From Candidatus Avelusimicrobium aviculae (GTDB taxonomy: Bacteria; Elusimicrobiota; Elusimicrobia; Elusimicrobiales; Elusimicrobiaceae), in contig CALUXF010000008.1 of the NCBI GenBank assembly GCA_944324655.1, positions 1 to 62,425 of the forward strand: a stretch of DNA of 62,425 bases. Reading direction: 5' to 3'. A model generated the notes under the pieces. The model did no database searches. It saw nothing but the letters and a program-made list of their open reading frames with translations, and was not told the origin of the DNA. How positions within the stretch are numbered: position 1 is the first letter of the stretch; every line of letters starts with the position of its first letter. Both the position numbers and the translations under genes were made by a program. Of this stretch, positions 8,081 through 16,765 are shown one piece after another.

Positions 8081-8721
8081 TATTCTTGTACCTGGTTAAA
8101 GATAATTTCGTCGGCGATATTTTCCAACTCTTTGGCAAAATAATTGGTTTTGCTTAGGAAATAGTTATACGCGATAACCGCCGGAATAGCCACAAACAGC
8201 CCGGCGGCCGTATTAATAAGGGCTTCGGCAATACCCGCCGCCACTACCGAGGCTCCCGCCGCGGCCGCGGAAGAGGACGCCAAATCTTTAAACGCGTGCA
8301 TAACCCCAATTACGGTACCAAAAAGCCCGATAAACGGAGTGATGCTTCCCAGCGTGCCCAGTACGGTTAAGCGGCTTTGCAGGCGGGTGACTTCCCAGTC
8401 AATCACGGAAGCGGCAATTTCTTTTTGTTCCGCTTTTGAGCGGGTTCTTTCCTGCAGTAAACGCAAAATTAGGTTGGAGGCAGGGGTGTCGTGGGTAATA
8501 TCCTTGCGGCAGGCGTCTTCTACTTTAGGAAAGTTATACGAGCGTAAAGGATGGCGGCAATAGGCAATTAACTTGCGGGATATGCCTATGGAACGGCGGA
8601 ATTTGACCCACCGCTCAAAAATGACGGACAAAGAGTAAATGGACAGCAAAATCAGCAAAATAAGTACCGGCCCGCCGGCGGAAAAAATCTCTCGCAGATT
8701 GGTCATATTGGAAAGTTCCAT
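8080..8721 (-). CDS. tolQ: TolQ/ExbB proton channel protein
   Basis: A 213-residue MotA/TolQ/ExbB family protein with three membrane segments: one near the N-terminus (about 15-35) and two in the conserved C-terminal block (LGTLGSITPFIGLFGTVIGV, then the helix around INTAAGLFVAIPAVIAYN). It forms the stator channel that works with TolR. The ATG at 8721 is preceded by a good Shine-Dalgarno (GAAGGAG). It lies 19 nt downstream of pgpA in the same operon. Confidence 0.9.
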   Translation of the reverse strand: MELSNMTNLREIFSAGGPVLILLILLSIYSLSVIFERWVKFRRSIGISRKLIAYCRHPLRSYNFPKVEDACRKDITHDTPASNLILRLLQERTRSKAEQKEIAASVIDWEVTRLQSRLTVLGTLGSITPFIGLFGTVIGVMHAFKDLASSSAAAAGASVVAAGIAEALINTAAGLFVAIPAVIAYNYFLSKTNYFAKELENIADEIIFNQVQE

Positions 8722-8740
8722 GTAATTTAATCTCCTTCAA

Positions 8741-9223
8741 TTAGGCTTTAACAACAAATATAATAAAAAGCTGTATTAAAATATTGGCCATCAGCCCGGC
8801 GGCCACGTCGTCAAACACCACCCCAAAAGCGTTTTCCATGCGGTCAAATGTTTTTACGGCCCAGGGTTTTAACGAGTCAAACGTTCTAAACAATACAAAC
8901 GCCGCCAACAAATACGGCCATTGGCGGGGTAAAAAAAGCACCGCCGTAAAGTAACCGGCCATTTCATCTATTACTATTTTTGGGTTATCATGCCCGGTGT
9001 ATCCCTTAAATTGTACTTTTTTACAGATATATACCGCAAATGCCCAAAAAGCCAGCAGAAAGATAAGATACAGCATATAATCCGCCGGCAGGATAAAAAC
9101 AAACGGAACAGCCACTAACGTGCCTAAAAAACCGGCGCCGGTGTTTTTCTTAAACTTAAAAACCAAAGGCGGCAGGTAGCTTATAAAAAAGCCGGTAGCC
9201 AGCATACGTATTAGCGTTTGCAT
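8741..9223 (-). CDS. pgpA: Phosphatidylglycerophosphatase A
   Basis: Removes phosphate from phosphatidylglycerophosphate to give phosphatidylglycerol in the inner membrane. Family hallmarks are present: the DNPKIVIDEMAGY block, FRTFDSLKPW and VVFDDVAAG, with three to four membrane helices. It follows pgsA, which makes its substrate, and overlaps that gene. I chose the ATG at 9223 (13-nt overlap); a TTG at 9238 would add five residues. The pairing with pgsA strengthens the call. Confidence 0.9.
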   Translation of the reverse strand: MQTLIRMLATGFFISYLPPLVFKFKKNTGAGFLGTLVAVPFVFILPADYMLYLIFLLAFWAFAVYICKKVQFKGYTGHDNPKIVIDEMAGYFTAVLFLPRQWPYLLAAFVLFRTFDSLKPWAVKTFDRMENAFGVVFDDVAAGLMANILIQLFIIFVVKA

Positions 9224-9834
9224 GCGTCCATACCCCAAGATTTTTCCAGCAGTTCCCAGTTATTTTTTAAGTAGGAAATGGCGCTTATCCACGTAATAAC
9301 GGCCGCAATGGCGGTAATGCCGTAAGGAATGGTTTTTAACGTATAAAACGTAATTTCAAACACGTAGCGTGTGGCGCCGCGGGTCATTAACATCAGGTGG
9401 TATACGTCCAGCACAAAAAAGATGGTTCCCACCGCCGTCATTTGAATAACGGTTTTGAACTTTCCCCAGCGTTCCGCCGCCATTACTTTTCCTTCCAGCG
9501 CGGCAATTACGCGCAGGGTGGAAATCATCAACTCCCTAAGCATAATAAAAAATACCGCCCAAATAGGCACATCCAATTCTTTAATGCCTACAAAAGCAAA
9601 CAAGGCCGCGCACACTAAAATTTTGTCTACAAACGGGTCCACAATGGCCCCAAACGGGGTAATGGTATTGGTCTGCCGGGCGATTTTGCCGTCCACCCAG
9701 TCCGTAGAGGCGGCTACTATAAAAATAAGGGTGGCGATAAAGCGGGCCCAATAGAAAGGCATTAAAATAAACAAAAACATCAGTATGGATAAGCCCGCTC
9801 GGCTTAACGTAATTTTATTGGCAAGGGTCATCAT
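9211..9834 (-). CDS. pgsA: CDP-diacylglycerol-glycerol-3-phosphate 3-phosphatidyltransferase
   Basis: Makes phosphatidylglycerophosphate, the committed step to acidic phospholipids. The CDP-alcohol phosphotransferase signature is complete (DWVDGKIAR, then G, then VDPFVDK) near residues 46-70, with several membrane helices. Two consecutive ATG codons (9834 and 9831) overlap the lolA-like stop in an ATGA-type coupling. pgpA, for the next step of the pathway, follows directly. Confidence 0.93.
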   Translation of the reverse strand: MMTLANKITLSRAGLSILMFLFILMPFYWARFIATLIFIVAASTDWVDGKIARQTNTITPFGAIVDPFVDKILVCAALFAFVGIKELDVPIWAVFFIMLRELMISTLRVIAALEGKVMAAERWGKFKTVIQMTAVGTIFFVLDVYHLMLMTRGATRYVFEITFYTLKTIPYGITAIAAVITWISAISYLKNNWELLEKSWGMDACKR

Positions 9835-10523
9835 TTGGCTAGAACCTCTTTAAATAAATTTTGAGAAACGGATTTGTTTTTTACCGTGTTTTTTAAATCC
9901 GCTTTGGTTTGCATCAAATCGGCCTCAATAATAATGGTTTGAGGGAAATATTCCTTTGGGTCTAACAATAAATATAATTTATAATCGCTCCCGTCTTTAG
10001 GGGTGAGAAGCAAAATAACGCGCTGTGCGCTGGAGGAAAACACCGTGGCGCGGTGCGCGTCTAACAAGGCGGAGTAATTGCCAAAATCAAACAAAGCTTT
10101 GTTGGGCTGTCCGTTCACCCAGTCCGCCCACGCGCCGGAGGTAATCACTTTGCCTTTAGCGTCCAATACTTTTAATACTTTTTTGTCTGTCACGGCGGAC
10201 TGGTCCGTCTTTTGTTCATCATCCAACGTGTCCAGCCGCAGCAGATTGCCTGCTTTTTTATAATACAGCTTGCCGCGGGAACGGCTGATAACCACTCCAT
10301 CATAGGAGGAGGTCTGCTCAAAAGCCGTTTCCAAGGTGTTTAATTTGGCGTCCCAGTCACGCAGCCGCTGTACGGGGTCTTTGGCTGTGGTCGTTTGGGC
10401 CTGGGTTTCTTTTTTGGGTGGCTGGACGGCGGGTTCTGCCGTCTTTTCTTTGGCCTGTACGCTGCAGGCCGCACATAAAACGCATATGGCCAACAGGCAG
10501 GCTTTATTTATAAACGGTTTCAT
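9831..10523 (-). CDS. LolA-like periplasmic lipoprotein carrier
   Basis: A 230-residue exported protein with a signal peptide ending near AACSVQA. The mature part has the LolA pattern: an early LNTLETAFEQTSSYDG region, a GKLYYKKAGNLLRLD strand and a long beta-rich core. LolA shuttles lipoproteins across the periplasm, but paralogues also act in polyketide or pigment pathways, so the specific role is inferred. I chose the ATG at 10523, which overlaps the end of ftsK by 20 nt and begins with a proper signal peptide. The Cys in the signal region leaves open a lipoprotein form. Confidence 0.75.
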   Translation of the reverse strand: MKPFINKACLLAICVLCAACSVQAKEKTAEPAVQPPKKETQAQTTTAKDPVQRLRDWDAKLNTLETAFEQTSSYDGVVISRSRGKLYYKKAGNLLRLDTLDDEQKTDQSAVTDKKVLKVLDAKGKVITSGAWADWVNGQPNKALFDFGNYSALLDAHRATVFSSSAQRVILLLTPKDGSDYKLYLLLDPKEYFPQTIIIEADLMQTKADLKNTVKNKSVSQNLFKEVLAK

Positions 10524-12825
10524 AGGTTTCTTCCTGGTAGTTATGGTCATAAGGCGGGTTTTTAAGCTCTTCTATACCCGCGTCTATCATTTCATAGTGT
10601 ATTTCCCAGCGGTTGGAACCTTCCGGTTTGGAAATATAGCCTTTCATTTCCAACACGCTTAAAATGTTGGTGGCGCGCGCGCTGGAGCCAAAGTTGGCTT
10701 TCAGCAAATCCTGCGATACGCGGCGGCGTTCTTTAATCAGCTCCAGCGCCTGCAAAATTTCTTCCCCGCTGGCGCCTAAACCGTCCGCTGGGCGGCCGCC
10801 GGGCTGTTGTTCCGCCACAATTTGCACCGGGTAATCCGGCGCGCCTTGGGCGCGTAAAAAGTCCGCCACGGCGTTGATTTCTTTTTCAGAAACATAGGCG
10901 CCCTGTATACGCAAGGGGGTTTTGTCTGACGTGCTTTGGTACAGCATGTCTCCCCTCCCAAGCAGGTCTTCCGCGCCGGTGCTGTCTAAAATAACTTTAG
11001 AGTCTATGGACGAAGCCACCTGTAAAGCGATGCGGGAAGGCAAGTTGGCCTTAATAACCCCCGTAATCACTTTTACGGAAGGGCGCTGGGTGCACAATAT
11101 CAGGTGTATGCCTAACGCACGGCCCATTTGGGCTAAACGTTGGACGGAATCTTCTATGGAGGCTTTGGTTTGAAGCATAAGGTCCGCCATTTCGTCAATA
11201 ATGACAAAAATGTAGAACATTTTCTCTTCGCCGTTGGCTTCGGCCCATTTATTGTAGCCTTCCATATTTTTTACTTTGGCCAGCTGCATAATTTTAAGAC
11301 GCTTTTCCATTACTTTTACCAGCATTTGCAAAGACTTAGCCGCCCCTTGCGCGTCGGTCACTACGTCTACATCATCGCAAGAGGTTTTAGGGTCGTATAA
11401 ATAGGGAATGCCCTCATACAGGGTTAATTCCACTCGTTTGGGGTCAATCATCAAGAATTTGGCCTCATCGGGGCGCAATTTATAGATGATAGACATGATA
11501 ATGGAATGCAGACAAATAGACTTACCGCTGTTGGTGGCACCGGCTATCAAAATATGGGGCCATTTTTCCGCCACGGAGCCGGCGGGTTCCCCGTCCGCGT
11601 AACGCCCTAAAGCAATGGGAATGGCGGCTTTAGAGTTGGCGTATACGGGGGACTGCAGAATTTCTTTCATGGTAACCATGACGGGGCGCTCGTTAGGGAT
11701 TTCAAACCCAACGGCGTTTTTGCCCGGTATAGGCGCCTGCACGCGGATGGCGCGGGCTTCCATACTGGCTTGTATATCCTGCGTTCGCGCGGTAATGGAG
11801 GCGATGGTGACGCCCGGGTCCGGCTTGATTTCATAACGGGTGACCACCGGCCCCGGTGATACGCCGGTTACACTGGCTTTAATATCAAAGTTTTTTAAGG
11901 TTTGTTCCAAGCGTTTAGTGGCCTGGGCGATTTCATCATCCGTAGGGCCCACAATGCCGTTGTTTACCGGGTCATTAAGCAAATCTAAAGAAGGCAAACG
12001 GAAAGTTTTAGGGTCAAATTTAGGGCGTTCCCCGTCTTGCTGGGCGGCGGGGTTTTCTTCCAAGGCGGGTTGGGAGGCGTTTTCCGCGCGCAGCTGTTCC
12101 GGCTGGGGCAGTTTAATCATTTGGGCCACCGGGCGGCGTATTTCCGGTTTGGAGCGGGGCGCCTCATCCTCTTCGGACGTTTTTCCCTCTTGCAGCAGGG
12201 CGGATTTCTTTTCTTGCTTGGCGTTTTCTTTAATGGCTTCTTTGCCGCTGGAAACTTTTTCTTTTAGTTCCGCGCGCGCGTCCATCCATTCATTAAAGTC
12301 ATAACGTATAAATTCCCCCGTTTTTTGTACAATTACGGCCCAGGGAATGGCAAACAGCATATGCAGCCCCACCAAGATGAGCGCCACAGAGAATAACCCC
12401 GCCCCAAAAGAGCCCACTATGCCTTGAAACCAATAAAAAATGCTTTGGCCCACCTGCCCGCCGGAAATTTGGGAATCCGTTAAAATGAGTTTTAATAAAG
12501 TTAAAAAGCTGGCGCAGGCGCATAAAGTAACGCAAGAGCCCAGTAAAAAGAATAAAAACGCCGCGCTTTTTTGGCGTATGCTTTGCAGCAGCCAATAGGC
12601 CAGAAACAAGGGGATTAAAGCCGCGCTTTGCCCTAATATTTGGTACAGCTCACGGGATATATTTTCCCCCACGGCGCCGCGCCCTACGTTAAACCATAAA
12701 ATACAAAACAGCCATACGCAGGCCGCCGCTCCTAAAATAAACAGGGCGGTGGGTACCCAGCGGGTAGAAGTTTTCTTTTTCGTTTTTTTCTTGGATTTTT
12801 TATACGTATAATAATATCTGGCCAT
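10504..12825 (-). CDS. ftsK: DNA translocase FtsK/SpoIIIE
   Basis: A 773-residue septal DNA pump that moves and resolves chromosomes at division. It begins with a Lys-rich tail and about four membrane helices (30-165), then a charged Pro/Gln linker, the alpha/beta motor (Walker A GATNSGKS near 428, Walker B VIIDEMADLM) and the C-terminal winged-helix gamma domain (LLKANFGSSARATNILSVLEMKGYI) that reads KOPS-type sequences. All motor motifs are intact. It is the first gene of a nine-gene envelope operon. A TAAAAT lies 8 nt before the ATG. Confidence 0.97.
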   Translation of the reverse strand: MARYYYTYKKSKKKTKKKTSTRWVPTALFILGAAACVWLFCILWFNVGRGAVGENISRELYQILGQSAALIPLFLAYWLLQSIRQKSAAFLFFLLGSCVTLCACASFLTLLKLILTDSQISGGQVGQSIFYWFQGIVGSFGAGLFSVALILVGLHMLFAIPWAVIVQKTGEFIRYDFNEWMDARAELKEKVSSGKEAIKENAKQEKKSALLQEGKTSEEDEAPRSKPEIRRPVAQMIKLPQPEQLRAENASQPALEENPAAQQDGERPKFDPKTFRLPSLDLLNDPVNNGIVGPTDDEIAQATKRLEQTLKNFDIKASVTGVSPGPVVTRYEIKPDPGVTIASITARTQDIQASMEARAIRVQAPIPGKNAVGFEIPNERPVMVTMKEILQSPVYANSKAAIPIALGRYADGEPAGSVAEKWPHILIAGATNSGKSICLHSIIMSIIYKLRPDEAKFLMIDPKRVELTLYEGIPYLYDPKTSCDDVDVVTDAQGAAKSLQMLVKVMEKRLKIMQLAKVKNMEGYNKWAEANGEEKMFYIFVIIDEMADLMLQTKASIEDSVQRLAQMGRALGIHLILCTQRPSVKVITGVIKANLPSRIALQVASSIDSKVILDSTGAEDLLGRGDMLYQSTSDKTPLRIQGAYVSEKEINAVADFLRAQGAPDYPVQIVAEQQPGGRPADGLGASGEEILQALELIKERRRVSQDLLKANFGSSARATNILSVLEMKGYISKPEGSNRWEIHYEMIDAGIEELKNPPYDHNYQEETYETVYK

Positions 12826-12902
12826 ACCTGTATATTTTACATTTTTTTAATGGGTTTGTAATTGGACGTTTACGTCTGGGTTCAACCCATTTGCGCGGGT
12901 TG

Positions 12903-12943
12903 ACAAAAAACAAAAGCCCGGCAAGGTAAATAGGCCGGGCTTT
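12903..12943 (-). terminator. Terminator after accB and the winged-helix gene
   Basis: A perfect 10-bp stem AAAGCCCGGC/GCCGGGCTTT (12913-12943), followed on the minus strand by TTTTGTTTTTTGT. Confidence 0.8.
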
Positions 12944-12960
12944 GGGTGTAAAAGTGGGCT

Positions 12961-13209
12961 TTAAGCCGCCTGCTGCCCAGGGGCTGTTTCCTGCGCCTGG
13001 GGCTGGGCTAAAGACACATTATAGTTTAGCTCGTCCGCTTCCAGCTTAATTTTGCCTTCCGCGTACAAAACGCCCAATGCCATATATAATACGGAACTGG
13101 ACAGACGGATATTGATTTTAAGCTTCCAGGAAGAAGCGGTTTTGTTTTCCGCCAAGTATTCCATAATCCGCGCCGCGGCGGTTTGAATAGTTTCTTGCAA
13201 AGGATTCAT
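12961..13209 (-). CDS. Small winged-helix protein (DUF2582-like)
   Basis: An 82-residue protein. The core (about 10-65) has a winged-helix pattern with LSSSVLYMALGVLYAEGKIKLE, resembling the DUF2582 family. The last 16 residues are a Gln/Ala/Pro tail. It starts 2 nt after accB and shares its terminator, so the two are co-transcribed. The role is unknown; a DNA-binding or protein-binding regulator linked to fatty-acid synthesis is possible but speculative. Confidence 0.7.
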   Translation of the reverse strand: MNPLQETIQTAAARIMEYLAENKTASSWKLKINIRLSSSVLYMALGVLYAEGKIKLEADELNYNVSLAQPQAQETAPGQQAA

Positions 13210-13211
13210 AA

Positions 13212-13712
13212 TTAAGCCCGCTCAATGGCAAACAAAGCGTCGCCCTGTTTAATGGGTTTGCCGTTTTCCACCAATACTTTTTTGATGACGCAGGGAAACT
13301 CTGCGCGTACTTCGTTAAATACTTTCATGGCTTCAATCAGGCAAATCACGTCGCCCTTTTCCACCTTAGCGCCTTCTTTTACAAACGGCGGCGCCGAAGG
13401 AGTGGACCCACGGAAGAAAATACCCATTAACGGGGATTTGATTACTTCTTTATATTGTTCCTGCGCGGCGGCCGGATGAGCACCGCCCTGTACAGGAGCC
13501 GCACCGCCCACATTAACGGGCACGGGCATTATAGCCGGTTTGGCTTTTACCAAGCGCAGGTACAGGCCTTTTTGGTTATATTCAATGGTATCTAAAGAAT
13601 TTTCCTGCATGAATCCGTAAAGCTGTTTCACGTCTTTTAATATAGGGGATTCTTTTACCGCCGTTTTTTTGGCAGGGGCAGAAAGCTTCTTCTTGGCTGC
13701 TGTTTTTTTCAT
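13212..13712 (-). CDS. accB: Biotin carboxyl carrier protein of acetyl-CoA carboxylase
   Basis: A 166-residue biotin carrier for acetyl-CoA carboxylase (fatty-acid synthesis). The C-terminal biotinyl domain (about 88-166) has the biotinylation site IEAMKVFNEV with its modifiable lysine; the second position is V instead of the usual M. The N-terminus carries an unusual Lys/Ala tail (MKKTAAKKKLSAPAKK) before the normal domain that begins near KDVKQLYGFM. accC does not follow as it commonly does; a winged-helix gene does instead. A Shine-Dalgarno-like GAGG lies 12 nt before the ATG. Confidence 0.92.
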   Translation of the reverse strand: MKKTAAKKKLSAPAKKTAVKESPILKDVKQLYGFMQENSLDTIEYNQKGLYLRLVKAKPAIMPVPVNVGGAAPVQGGAHPAAAQEQYKEVIKSPLMGIFFRGSTPSAPPFVKEGAKVEKGDVICLIEAMKVFNEVRAEFPCVIKKVLVENGKPIKQGDALFAIERA

Positions 13713-13757
13713 AAAGAAAATAACCTCGGTTATAAATTTACAAAAATTTGCTTCCCT

Positions 13758-15080
13758 TTATTTTACATAATTTTTAGCTTCGGGGTGTATAAAAGAGGCG
13801 TTAGAAGTGCTTTTTGGAAAAATTTCCTTTATAATTTGAGGGAAAATTTTCTCTAGTTCAAATACGCTGACCGCTTGGCTTAAAGCCGGCTGCAGCGGGC
13901 CGGTGTTTACCCCCAGTACGCTTGCGCCGTCCGCTTTTAGCAAAGGGCCCCCGGTGTGAGTGGCTACAAAAGCCGTATCCGCCAGCAGGTAGCGGGTGCC
14001 GTTTATTCGGCTTACCCCGCTTAAAATGCCTTGCGTAAGCGGGCTGGGGCCTGTTCCTAAAGAAACCACCTCTTCCCCTTTAAAGGCATGCGGGTTTTGG
14101 GTTTCCAGCGGGAGTGGGATATAATTTTCCCCCTTTACTTTTAATAAGGCAATGCCGCGGGCGGTGTTGCGCATTTGTACGTAGGCGCGCAGCGGTTTAT
14201 CCGCGGAGGCGGGCGTAATTTCGGCCCAGGGGGTGTTTTTTACCAGACTGGAAGCGGTTAATAAATAGCCGTTCTTGGTAATAAAAAAGGCGGAGCCTTC
14301 TTCTCCCCCGGCGGGATTTTTTAAACGGGCCACGCTTTGAGATAATTGACGGTATTTCCCAACCGGGGCCGGTTCTTCTTTTTCCGGTGAGTAAGCGGAG
14401 GCGTTAAAAGAGGGTTTGTCTTCTTTAATGGAAGAAATTATTTTAGCAAGCAATGTTTGCAGGGCTTGTTGCAGTTGGGAAGAGAGATTATTTCCCATCT
14501 TTTGCATTTGGATAGGGGTGAAAATTCCAAAAGTAAAAGGCGCGGCGGCGCTTAATACCCGGGAAGACAAAGAAAATTGCGGGGTAATGGGCAGGCTTTC
14601 TTCGTACTGGGCGATAGCCGCCCCGTTGGAAGCGCGGTACAAGGTTACGCGCAAGTGGGCGTCAAAAGAGGGATGCCCGGCAATTTCATGGTAACGGGAA
14701 GTTGTTTTGCAATTTTGTTCTGTGGAAAAAGTAGGAAAAAACTCCGCCCGCACCGTGTATGTATAAAAAGAATGGTTGCTTTCTTCCTGCGCTGTGGCGG
14801 CGGGAATACCAGCAGATAGAAGGCCGTCTCTCAAAGCGTGTGAAAGGGTGGGATCCAAGGCCAGCTCAAACCCCTGGTATGCCGCGCAGCATGGGGAGGC
14901 GCACGTAAAAAATAAGCGGGACGAGGCGGCGTTTAGCACCAGTAAGGAAACAGAACTGTCTTTGGGTATGGCGGAAGCGGCTGGTTGGGGAACAGATAAA
15001 GTTTTACGGTAAACGCAGCCGTTTAATAAGCCAGCCGCCAGCATAAAACATACAATAAATTTACTTATTTTTCCCCGCAT
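13758..15080 (-). CDS. Lipoprotein with degenerate trypsin-like (S1C) domain
   Basis: A 440-residue protein with a lipoprotein signal (AAGLLNGC). The middle is unassigned. The C-terminal 170 residues align with the HtrA/S1C trypsin fold: GSAFFITKNGYLLT, then ALLKVKG, then THTGGPLL and GVNTG. At the catalytic positions His is replaced by Ser (TASSLV), Asp by Gly (RGIALL) and Ser by Thr (HTGG), so it should not be an active protease. The fold may serve as a binding module in the periplasm. The ATG at 15080 has TATAAT 6 nt upstream and no Shine-Dalgarno; a TTG at 15101 is the alternative. Confidence 0.75.
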   Translation of the reverse strand: MRGKISKFIVCFMLAAGLLNGCVYRKTLSVPQPAASAIPKDSSVSLLVLNAASSRLFFTCASPCCAAYQGFELALDPTLSHALRDGLLSAGIPAATAQEESNHSFYTYTVRAEFFPTFSTEQNCKTTSRYHEIAGHPSFDAHLRVTLYRASNGAAIAQYEESLPITPQFSLSSRVLSAAAPFTFGIFTPIQMQKMGNNLSSQLQQALQTLLAKIISSIKEDKPSFNASAYSPEKEEPAPVGKYRQLSQSVARLKNPAGGEEGSAFFITKNGYLLTASSLVKNTPWAEITPASADKPLRAYVQMRNTARGIALLKVKGENYIPLPLETQNPHAFKGEEVVSLGTGPSPLTQGILSGVSRINGTRYLLADTAFVATHTGGPLLKADGASVLGVNTGPLQPALSQAVSVFELEKIFPQIIKEIFPKSTSNASFIHPEAKNYVK

Positions 15081-15086
15081 AAATAT

Positions 15087-15092
15087 ATTATA
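15087..15092 (-). promoter_or_regulatory. -10 box of the pseudo-protease gene, leaderless type
   Basis: A perfect TATAAT on the minus strand ends 6 nt before the ATG at 15080. It lies in the tail of the preceding terminator. No good -35 box and no Shine-Dalgarno are seen. Confidence 0.5.
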
Positions 15093-15124
15093 CAAAAGCA
15101 ACCCCGCTGGGTGGGCGGGGTTGC
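15091..15124 (-). terminator. Terminator of the 508-residue secreted-protein gene
   Basis: A perfect 10-bp stem GCAACCCCGC/GCGGGGTTGC (15098-15107 with 15115-15124), followed on the minus strand by TTTTGTA. Confidence 0.75.
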
Positions 15125-15141
15125 CGGTATTAGATTAGAAA

Positions 15142-16668
15142 CTAGAATCTGAGGTTTCCTTCTTTTAATATTTGGTTATATTCATTTACCAGCGGTTTGA
15201 ACCCTTCCGGAATATCTTGCGGGTAAGAATAAGTGGCCCACTGGCGGATAATATTTATTTGGTCTTTGTGCTGTTTTTCAAACGCTTGGACGCGCGCCAA
15301 GGCGGCTTTTCCCTGCGGGGTTTGCAAATATTGATAACTGTCCGTTAGCGTTTTGTAGAGCTGCGCTTTTGAGTTTAACAGAGGGTCACTGCTTTCCGCA
15401 CCGGATGTAGCCAAGGTTTCTATCATAAGCATATCTTGTTTGTTATCGCGTTTAAATTGAGTAATCATCTTCTTAGAAACAATCCAGTAGCTTTTTTGGA
15501 CAGGAGTTGCACCGTGCGGCGTGTTTGCCTCCACAGGCTGCTGGGACACGGCAACTCCTTCGTTTTGGACAGGGTTCTCAGCCTCAACCGTGGTGTTCCC
15601 CGCCCCAACAGAAACGTTTTCAACGGGGAAAGCGGGTTTATGCACAGGGGCGGCAGGGGTCATTTCATCCGGATGGAAGACTTTTTTCTGGCGCTTGCTG
15701 GGCTTGGCAGAAAAGTTTATTCTCACGGGATAAGCCTCTTGCTGCGCAAACTGTGAATTTGAGGCATTATAACCCTGGCGCAATGCTTCAAAGCGGGTTA
15801 ATATTTCTCTGTCTTTTGCGGAAAGTTCTTTCCCCTCCCGCTGTTTAAAAGCCGCTCTGTTTAAAGCCTGCGCGTTTTGGGAAATAAAAGCGTCCATTTC
15901 CTTTTTGCTTACCGTAGCCGGAGCCGTTTGCGTGGCAGCGGCGGGGATTGAAATCTTTTTCAATTTGCTTAAGGCGTTGTTTTTAGCCTGTTGGCTTAAA
16001 TAGGCGGAAGTTGCCGTTAACGAGCGCGGCTCATCGCTAAATGCGGTTATGCCTAAAATTTCTTGCAGTTGATGGGATTGGCTGTCAAAACGGGCTTGGG
16101 CTTTGCAGTCCGCATGGGCATAATGCTTTTTGCCGTTTTCATCAGAAAATGTGGCAATCGCTCCGCAGCGGCCATCTATGGGTTTGCCGCATACGGGGCA
16201 AATATGCATATCAACCGGAGAGGGATTGTTTTTAAGCTGTTTTTCACATTGCAGGCGTTTTTGGTGTTGTTGAATAAAAGACAAATCCTGTTGTTTCTTC
16301 CAGCTTAAATAATATTCTTTTGCGCAGGGTGAGGATTTTTGTATATACCAATCTCTTCCCTTGTATACGGAAATCAGACTGTCATTTTTATCTACCCATT
16401 CCCCGCAGATGGTGCGCACCTGTTCTTTTTTAGCGGGGAGCTCCGCCTGCTGTTTTTGTTTATTGGCAGAGCGAATAACGGGCAGGAAAGGGGTCTCTTT
16501 CTCCATCTTTATGGGAAATAATTCATTCAGGGACAGGTCAGACATTGCTAACGGCATTTTGGTGTTTAGCACAAAGCCTCCGCCTAACGGAATTTGCTTT
16601 TGAGGCTGCGCCTGTAATGAAGCGGCCGCTATAACCGCGGTCAACAGCGCTGTTAAAAAATGTTTCAT
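15142..16668 (-). CDS. Secreted protein of unknown function with LGGGFVLNTK motif and Cys cluster
   Basis: Not recognised. A 508-residue protein with a signal peptide (cleavage near LQAQ). Right after it comes QKQIPLGGGFVLNTK, shared almost exactly with the next gene upstream. Around residues 155-190 is a zinc-ribbon-like CPVCGKPIDGRCG...HAHADC stretch with Cys and His. The rest is polar and Gln/Lys-rich with a Pro/Val linker (about 330-400) and a helical C-terminus. It is probably periplasmic or at the cell surface. It has its own promoter (TTGTTT-17-TATACT) and a Shine-Dalgarno AAGGAG. Confidence 0.75.
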   Translation of the reverse strand: MKHFLTALLTAVIAAASLQAQPQKQIPLGGGFVLNTKMPLAMSDLSLNELFPIKMEKETPFLPVIRSANKQKQQAELPAKKEQVRTICGEWVDKNDSLISVYKGRDWYIQKSSPCAKEYYLSWKKQQDLSFIQQHQKRLQCEKQLKNNPSPVDMHICPVCGKPIDGRCGAIATFSDENGKKHYAHADCKAQARFDSQSHQLQEILGITAFSDEPRSLTATSAYLSQQAKNNALSKLKKISIPAAATQTAPATVSKKEMDAFISQNAQALNRAAFKQREGKELSAKDREILTRFEALRQGYNASNSQFAQQEAYPVRINFSAKPSKRQKKVFHPDEMTPAAPVHKPAFPVENVSVGAGNTTVEAENPVQNEGVAVSQQPVEANTPHGATPVQKSYWIVSKKMITQFKRDNKQDMLMIETLATSGAESSDPLLNSKAQLYKTLTDSYQYLQTPQGKAALARVQAFEKQHKDQINIIRQWATYSYPQDIPEGFKPLVNEYNQILKEGNLRF

Positions 16669-16765
16669 AAAAACTCCTTATAAAATATTTATTTTTAGTA
16701 TATAAGGTTACTTTGTAAAAAACAAGGTTTGTGTATAAAGACAAAGCCCTTTATATAGACAAAAC

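Noticed and set aside
15142-16668. DksA- or ribosomal-type zinc protein from the CPVCGKPID stretch
   Set aside because: The protein has a signal peptide and the Cys/His run lies inside a long polar exported protein; no other part of those families is present.
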